Shown: piece after piece, positions 60,051 through 64,000 of the stretch
Numbering within the stretch: the stretch's first letter is position 1
How the letters are laid out: each line of letters begins with the position of its first letter
NCBI GenBank assembly: GCA_046328715.1
Contig: JAXLWB010000025.1
Location: 62,001-126,000 of the forward strand
From: JAXLWB01 sp046328715
GTDB taxonomy: Bacteria > Chloroflexota > Anaerolineae > Caldilineales > Caldilineaceae
Reading direction: 5' to 3'
DNA length: 64,000 nucleotides
Translations under genes and position numbers: made by a program
Notes under the pieces: model-generated
Told to the model about the DNA's origin: nothing
The model's input: only the letters and a program-made list of their open reading frames with translations
The model's database searches: none

Positions 60051-60857
60051 TTACTTCGTGCAATACTCTTCAGTGCTGTAAACTTTCTCGATAGCGACCG
60101 TTGACTTTGCTGCAACCACAAATTCACTCAAGCCGATTTCGCTCTCTGGATTGCCCCAATCGTAGGTATAGCCCAACCGGGTCCAGGGATAACCTTTGCT
60201 GGGATCATCGTAGTTATCGAGCGAGAGTTGCAAGTTATACCAATCGCGGTGAAATTCGTAGTCCTGCTGCGAGGGAAAGTGGTCAGGGCTTGGGATCTCC
60301 AATTCGGCGACCGTATCATCGATTTCGCCGTCTGGGCTAGGTCGGAACATGTCGGCTGGGTTTACCCACATGGCAACCACGCGGGTCTTACCATTGTTGG
60401 GTGGCAATCCCAGAAGGGCTTCCATGCGCAGGGTGACTGGCATGTCGGCAGTGGGTTGATAACTCTGACAGAAGCTTTGGAACTGGGGCACAGCCGTGAC
60501 CCACACTTCGCGGCCCAGTTGTGTCTCCTGACCGACCAAGGAATCGTAACCATTCCAAGAGGTCCAGGTTGCCATCAAGACTCGCCCGCTGTCACTTTGC
60601 CAGGTGAGAGCATCGTTGTCAGGCGTGATTGCAGTCAGTCCATCGTAAATCTCATCTGGCTCGGCCACTTTGGCATCCTGCAGGGCAGCCGCATAAAGCT
60701 CCTGGGGAGTAGAAGCTTCATCCGGGGTTGTGGAATCACTGGCTACTGTGGAGGGCTCCGTTGAGGTAGGCAGTGGCTGAATCGGCATGCAGGCTGTTAG
60801 CAACAAAAGCGCACAAAGAGTGATGCTGAATGAAACATTGCGCTGCACTGTGTTCAT
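60051..60857 (-). CDS. Lipoprotein of unknown function
   Basis: A 268-residue protein with a basic N-terminus, hydrophobic core and lipobox LLTAC, then a Thr/Ser/Pro-rich tether. The mature part contains VLMATWTSWNGYDSLVGQETQLGREVWVTAVPQFQSFCQSY, RVVAMWVNPADMFRPSPDGEIDD and LGYTYDWGNPESEIGLSEFVVAAKS. I do not recognise the family from these segments; the block resembles lipoproteins annotated only as hypothetical. Two Cys residues in the mature part may pair. The start is supported by a near-consensus promoter at 60902-60929. It faces away from the SDR gene at 60967. Confidence 0.78.
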   Translation of the reverse strand: MNTVQRNVSFSITLCALLLLTACMPIQPLPTSTEPSTVASDSTTPDEASTPQELYAAALQDAKVAEPDEIYDGLTAITPDNDALTWQSDSGRVLMATWTSWNGYDSLVGQETQLGREVWVTAVPQFQSFCQSYQPTADMPVTLRMEALLGLPPNNGKTRVVAMWVNPADMFRPSPDGEIDDTVAELEIPSPDHFPSQQDYEFHRDWYNLQLSLDNYDDPSKGYPWTRLGYTYDWGNPESEIGLSEFVVAAKSTVAIEKVYSTEEYCTK

Positions 60858-60901
60858 GAAAATTGCTCCTTGAAAGAACTGAAAGGAAAATTAGAGCGCC
60901 T

Positions 60902-60929
60902 AGTATACTATCTTGCAGTTATCTAACAA
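60902..60929 (-). promoter_or_regulatory. Promoter of the lipoprotein gene
   Basis: On the minus strand TTGTTA (60929-60924), 16 bases, then TATACT (60907-60902). The leader to the ATG at 60857 is about 38 bases. Confidence 0.65.
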
Positions 60930-60966
60930 AATTCAATCATCAACAACACGTAAGGAGCTTTAGCCA

Positions 60967-61746
60967 ATGGCTTCGCAAAAACTCGAACTCAATCTTGACA
61001 GACATCTAGCCATCATCACAGGTGCAACCGGACAACTTGGCCGGGTGATGGCACGTACCTTAGCCGCCTGCGGTGCAGATGTCGTGGTTCACTATCACCA
61101 AAACGCCGAGAAAGCCGATGAACTCTGCGCCGAAATTCGTGCCTTGGGCCGGCGGACCTTAGCTGTGAGCGGGGATGTGGGTAATAAAGCGGATGTCTTT
61201 GCCCTACGAGATCAGGTTGTGCGAACATTGGGCCAGCCAGACATCATCGTGACCAATGCCGTTTCGCAAATTCACCCGTGGCAACCTGTGCTCGAAGAGG
61301 AGATTGAAGATTACGAAGATCAATTCCGCAGTTGTGTGCTGCAAAATGTGCTCTTTGCCAAAGCCTTTGTTCCGGGGATGATCGAACGCAAGTGGGGTCG
61401 TTTTATTGGCATCAATACCGAATGTTCGATGCAGCTCTTCAAAAACCAATCGGCCTATGGCGGTGCAAAACGGGCGATGGACGGCGTGCTGCGCGTGCTC
61501 GCCAAGGAGATCGGCAGCCACCAGATCACGGTCAATCAAGTTGCCCCAGGCTGGACGATCAGCGACCGTGACCGCGCCCAAGGCAGCGAGATCAACGAAG
61601 GCTACTCGCGCAACGTGCCACTGGCCCGCCGCGGCACCGACCAGGAAATCGCCAACGTGGTCGCCTTTCTTGCCTCGGATCTGGCCAGTTACATCACCGG
61701 TGCCTATATTCCGGTCTGTGGCGGGAACGTAATGCCGACGATCTAA
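60967..61746 (+). CDS. SDR-family oxidoreductase (FabG-like)
   Basis: A 259-residue classical SDR with TGATGQLG (about 19-26), TNAV in place of NNAG (about 95), catalytic Ser in INTECSM and AYGGAKRA (Tyr-x-x-x-Lys, about 163-167). The C-terminus has the usual FLASDLASYITGAYIPVCGG. The unusual TNAVS and the GlyGly in the YxxxK motif set it apart from housekeeping FabG. Strong AAGGAG ribosome site. It is the first of three same-direction genes (SDR, YjbQ, PfkB kinase), separated only by hairpins, which suggests one operon in sugar or cofactor metabolism. Confidence 0.9.
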   Translation: MASQKLELNLDRHLAIITGATGQLGRVMARTLAACGADVVVHYHQNAEKADELCAEIRALGRRTLAVSGDVGNKADVFALRDQVVRTLGQPDIIVTNAVSQIHPWQPVLEEEIEDYEDQFRSCVLQNVLFAKAFVPGMIERKWGRFIGINTECSMQLFKNQSAYGGAKRAMDGVLRVLAKEIGSHQITVNQVAPGWTISDRDRAQGSEINEGYSRNVPLARRGTDQEIANVVAFLASDLASYITGAYIPVCGGNVMPTI

Positions 61747-61748
61747 GC

Positions 61749-61834
61749 GGAGATAGCGAGATAGGGAGGTGAGGAGGTGGGGTGAAAAGGAGATACCTTC
61801 TCTCCTCATCTCCATATCCTCCATCTCCCTATCT
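61749..61834. repeat. Purine/pyrimidine intergenic hairpin
   Basis: Left arm AGATAGGGAGGTGAGGAGG pairs imperfectly with the right arm TCCTCCATCTCCCTATCT. It fills the space between the SDR stop and the YjbQ ribosome site. Confidence 0.65.
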
Positions 61835-61863
61835 GCCAACACAACAAACAGAGGAAACACCCT

Positions 61864-62280
61864 ATGGTCATCACCAACGAAATCCATCTCGACTGCAAAG
61901 GCTATTGCGACATGCACGACATTACCACCCAAGTGGCGCAGGCGGTCGCAAACAGTGGCGTGCGCAACGGCATTGTGGTGGTCTTTACGCCCAGTGCCAC
62001 CAGTTCGATCACCACCACCGAACATGAACCAGGCATGGTGGCGGACTTTCAGGCCTTCTTCGAGCGGGTAGCCTCGCAAGCCTGGGAATACAAACACAAC
62101 GAGTATCACCGCGACGGTAACGGCTTTTCGCATGTACGTTCTGCCCTGCTCGGCCCCTCGATCAGCGCCCCAATCCTCGACAGTCAACTGCTGCTGGGCA
62201 AGTGGCAGAAGATCACCTTTATCGACTTCGACAACCGCGAGCGACAGCGGCGGATCGTGGTGCAGATGGTGGGAGAGTAA
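61864..62280 (+). CDS. YjbQ family protein (UPF0047)
   Basis: A 138-residue protein of typical YjbQ length. Conserved segments: VFTPSATSSITTTEHEPGMVADF (usual HTTA-like loop replaced by TSSIT), HNEYHRDGNGFSHVRSALLGPSISAPI with the conserved His and Asp, and a C-terminal LLLGKWQKITFIDFDNRERQRRIVVQMVG. E. coli YjbQ can make thiamine phosphate from HMP-PP as a side activity, but its true role is not known. The gene has a GAGG ribosome site and lies between an SDR gene and a PfkB kinase gene. Confidence 0.9.
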   Translation: MVITNEIHLDCKGYCDMHDITTQVAQAVANSGVRNGIVVVFTPSATSSITTTEHEPGMVADFQAFFERVASQAWEYKHNEYHRDGNGFSHVRSALLGPSISAPILDSQLLLGKWQKITFIDFDNRERQRRIVVQMVGE

Positions 62281-62284
62281 AGCA

Positions 62285-62381
62285 GACAAGAACACAGGAA
62301 GATGGAAGACAAGAAGAAAAAGTGCAAAAATTCTTCCTGTCTTTCTATCTTCTTGTCTTCTTGTCTTCCCATCTTCTTGTC
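62285..62381. repeat. Long purine/pyrimidine intergenic hairpin
   Basis: The left arm is GACAAGA/GGAAGA-rich (62285-62322), the right arm CTTCTTGTC-rich (62331-62381). They pair imperfectly around a short A-rich loop. It fills the YjbQ-PfkB gap. Confidence 0.65.
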
Positions 62382-62395
62382 TAAAGAGCAAACCT

Positions 62396-63220
62396 ATGAC
62401 AATCAACAAACCACCCCGCATCCTCGGCGTGGGCGACAACACGGTGGATCAATATCTGCATTTGCGGCGCATGTTTCCGGGGGGCAATGCGGTCAATGTG
62501 CCGGTGCTGGCCCATCGTTACGGCGCAGAGGCCAGCTACATCGGCTGGCTGGGCGATGATCGTTACGGGCGACTGATTCTGGATGCGCTGCGCCAGGAGG
62601 GAATCGACACCTCACACTGTCGAGTGATTGCCGGTGGCACAAACGCTCATTGCGAAGTCAACCTGGTCGATGGCGACCGGGTCTTTGGCGCATCCAGTGC
62701 CGGCGTGACGCGCCAAATTGCGCTGACCGACGAGGATTTCGCCTTTGCTGGACAGTTTGATCTCGTCCACAGCAGCGTCTATAGCCACATTGTGGCGCAG
62801 TTGCCCCAGTTGCGAAACGCTGCCCAACGGCTCTCCTTTGACTTTTCGCAGGGCTGGAAACGTCCCTATTTGGAGCAGGTGCTACCCTTCACCACCTTTG
62901 CCTTTCTCTCCTACCCCGATCAATCCCAGAGTGAGTGCGAGTCGCTCATGCGCTGGATCAAGGCGCAGGGGCCGGAAGTGGTGGTTGTGACGCGTGGCAA
63001 AGAGGGGGCACTTGCATTTGGCGGAGAACGCATTGTTCAACAAGGAATCGTCGAAGCCAATGTGGTCGATACACTGGGGGCTGGCGATGCCTTTATTGCC
63101 CGTTTTCTGGTGGAGTATTTGCGTGGCAAAGCAATCAACGAAAGTATGGCACTGGCCGCACAATCGGCGGCGGAGACTTGTGGCTATTACGGGGCATTTG
63201 GGTATGGGCTGGAATTTTGA
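62396..63220 (+). CDS. PfkB-family carbohydrate kinase
   Basis: A 274-residue kinase; the ATG at 62396 is chosen since the upstream frame overlaps the YjbQ gene and the hairpin. Motifs: GVGDNTVDQYLHLRRMFPGGNAVNVPVLAHRYGAEASYIGWLGDD (first PfkB signature, GGNAVN) and VDTLGAGDAFIARFLVEYL (second signature, catalytic Asp in GAGDAF). The short length and the DNTVDxY start resemble fructoselysine 6-kinase (FrlD)-type members. The sugar substrate is not decided by sequence. No deglycase partner is seen in the window. Confidence 0.9.
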   Translation: MTINKPPRILGVGDNTVDQYLHLRRMFPGGNAVNVPVLAHRYGAEASYIGWLGDDRYGRLILDALRQEGIDTSHCRVIAGGTNAHCEVNLVDGDRVFGASSAGVTRQIALTDEDFAFAGQFDLVHSSVYSHIVAQLPQLRNAAQRLSFDFSQGWKRPYLEQVLPFTTFAFLSYPDQSQSECESLMRWIKAQGPEVVVVTRGKEGALAFGGERIVQQGIVEANVVDTLGAGDAFIARFLVEYLRGKAINESMALAAQSAAETCGYYGAFGYGLEF

Positions 63221-63236
63221 ATTTCAATAGTTCACG

Positions 63237-63346
63237 ATTTGTCATTCTGAGGCTGCTTTTTGCCGAAGAATCTTGGGTTGTCAACGCAGGATTCTTCGCA
63301 AACTGCCGCTCAGAAACTTGTCCTGAGCACAGCCGAAGGATGACAG
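63237..63346. repeat. Dispersed GTCATTCTGAGG-type repeat
   Basis: Contains TTGTCATTCTGAGGCTGC, GAAGAATCTTGG and, inverted, GATTCTTCGCAAAC...CTTGTCCTGAG...GAAGGATGACA: an inverted-repeat unit of a kind common in environmental genomes. A short relative occurs near 16841. Confidence 0.6.
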
Positions 63347-63371
63347 TGCCCACCCAATTCGTGAAATACTG

Positions 63372-63508
63372 ATAGACAAAGCAATTAAAAGTTGCACGAA
63401 ACGTAGGGGCATTCGCTTGCCGATGCCCTGCTTGCACCAACGTACGGGCAACCGCAAGGGTGTGCCCCTACCTAATGTATTCATGCAAATTCTATTTGTT
63501 TTGTCTAT
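63372..63508 (-). repeat. REP/MITE-like element, copy R3 (inverted relative to R1 and R2)
   Basis: 137 bases with ends ATAGACAAAGCAA and TTGTTTTGTCTAT. The core read on the minus strand (GTAGGGGCACACCCTTGCGG ... GCAAGCGAATGCCCCTAC) matches R1 closely. Confidence 0.8.
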
Positions 63509-63574
63509 GAGTTTCTACAAAAAAGGGGCATTTCCTCGGTAGGAAGGGTCGTTTCAGACGAAAAATAGGCATTC

Positions 63575-63757
63575 CCGCAATTGCGGGAATGCTTTTTGCA
63601 TGAAAAATTTGGCTGCCGCAATTGCGGGAATGCTTTTTGCACAAAAAATATAGCTGCCGCAGTTGCGGGAACACTTTTTTGCATGAAAAATATGGCTGCC
63701 GCAATTGCGGGAACGCTTTTTGCACGTCAAATTTGGCTACCGCAGTTGTGGCAATGC
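63575..63757. repeat. Tandem array of about five 41-base units, each with a palindrome
   Basis: Each unit holds CCGCAATTGCGGGAA or a near copy, then TGCTTTTTGCA and an A/T-rich spacer. Unit starts are near 63575, 63616, 63657, 63699 and 63740 (period 41, once 42). A minus-strand frame passes through it, but the periodic pattern argues against coding. Confidence 0.85.
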
Positions 63758-63803
63758 TTTTTTCACTGCTGCTCAGGCACATTTCGAGGGTGGGGCACTA
63801 AAC

Positions 63804-63864
63804 GTGCGTCGCACTGGTCAAACGCCAGGAATCGAACTAGCCTCTTGAGACCAGTGCGTCGCAC
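63804..63864. repeat. 16-base-pair hairpin with a tRNA T-arm-like loop
   Basis: GTGCGTCGCACTGGTC (63804-63819) pairs with 63849-63864 with one mismatch. The 29-base loop on the minus strand contains GGCTAGTTCGATTCCTGGC, like a tRNA T-arm, but no complete cloverleaf is present. It lies about 115 bases upstream of the next gene. Confidence 0.55.
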
Positions 63865-63979
63865 ACGTCGCGCTTGTTTGTTTCGTAGACGTGGTGCCAG
63901 CGTTTTGGGCCAAGTGGTGTACAATAGTCCTACCGAAAAACAGATCATTCAACCTATCCACTATTTCCCGGAGAAACCA

Positions 63980-64000
63980 ATGGACCCCATAACCCTTCTT
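63980..64000 (+). CDS. First seven codons of a gene cut by the window end
   Basis: ATG at 63980 with CGGAG about six bases upstream, and a TACAAT hexamer at 63920-63925 that could be its -10. Encodes MDPITLL up to the edge. Nothing more can be said of its product. Confidence 0.5.

Noticed and set aside
61204..62442. A 412-codon minus-strand frame
   Set aside because: It runs across the SDR gene, YjbQ gene and two hairpins on the opposite strand; its protein is low-complexity where it crosses the hairpin.
63492..63782. A 96-codon minus-strand frame with repeated peptide units
   Set aside because: It follows the 41-base tandem DNA repeat; 41 is not a multiple of three and the units are better explained as DNA palindromes.
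63775..63900. A tRNA gene
   Set aside because: Only a T-arm-like loop is present; no acceptor stem, anticodon arm or D-arm can be built.
1..64000. CRISPR array, prophage, IS transposase, rRNA
   Set aside because: No regularly spaced repeats with unique spacers, and no phage, transposase or rRNA sequence recognised.

Overview
The window reads as a chromosomal segment of a Chloroflexota bacterium, probably of the Anaerolineae/Caldilineae type. This is inferred from style, not from a marker gene: a large XRE-(NB-ARC)-TPR regulator and a fragment of a second one, secreted proteins with Thr/Pro-rich linkers and short C-terminal hydrophobic tails of the form LPLVVR / LPLIAK / LPFVLR, an AAA-ATPase/PD-(D/E)XK protein, and many intergenic hairpins and REP-like elements. 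I recognised no rRNA, tRNA, CRISPR array, prophage, transposase or replication origin.

Layout. 1-14 kb: the tail of a TPR regulator; a minus-strand run encoding a small CxxC membrane protein, a CPBP protease, a lipoprotein, an NHL propeller, a patatin-like phospholipase and a secreted propeller; a 905-residue secreted protein resembling animal large lipid transfer proteins (vitellogenin/MTP/apoB); the divergent XRE-NB-ARC-TPR regulator; a GNAT acetyltransferase; and a lipoprotein. Four copies of one promoter module occur here, all facing minus-strand genes. Each has three TCCCGCT heptamers at about helical-turn spacing next to a weak -35/-10 pair. 14-24 kb: a Thr/Pro-rich surface protein, an iron-uptake operon (37-residue peptide, EfeO-like lipoprotein, FTR1 permease), an MFS/propeller pair, and a Nudix/SDR pair. 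25-29 kb: a nitroreductase-like protein, tyrS, a cupin and kptA. 29-38 kb: a heterodimeric ABC exporter, an M29-like peptidase, an AAA/nuclease protein, an amidase and a RidA protein. 38-46 kb: a Gfo/Idh/MocA oxidoreductase, a higBA module whose toxin gene is broken, an ASCH protein and a haem cluster (hemY, hemH, hemN). 46-54 kb: hydrolases, a split AtuA pair, an MFS transporter and a GH78 rhamnosidase. 54-64 kb: a 1698-residue CotH/lamin-tail surface protein, a lipoprotein, an SDR-YjbQ-PfkB run, and a repeat-rich end leading to the first codons of another gene.

How parts fit together. The most coherent candidate system is at 0.8-13 kb. A STAND-type regulator sits beside four similar promoters, which would drive a secreted lipid-transfer-like protein, a propeller-patatin-NHL-lipoprotein operon, a small membrane protein and an acetyltransferase. 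I infer a regulated lipid-handling system at the cell surface. The sequence directly shows the repeated promoters and the protein motifs; the functional link is inference. The intergenic regions are also unusual: many hold structured inverted repeats placed exactly between stop and start codons, and two elements supply the stop codons of neighbouring genes.
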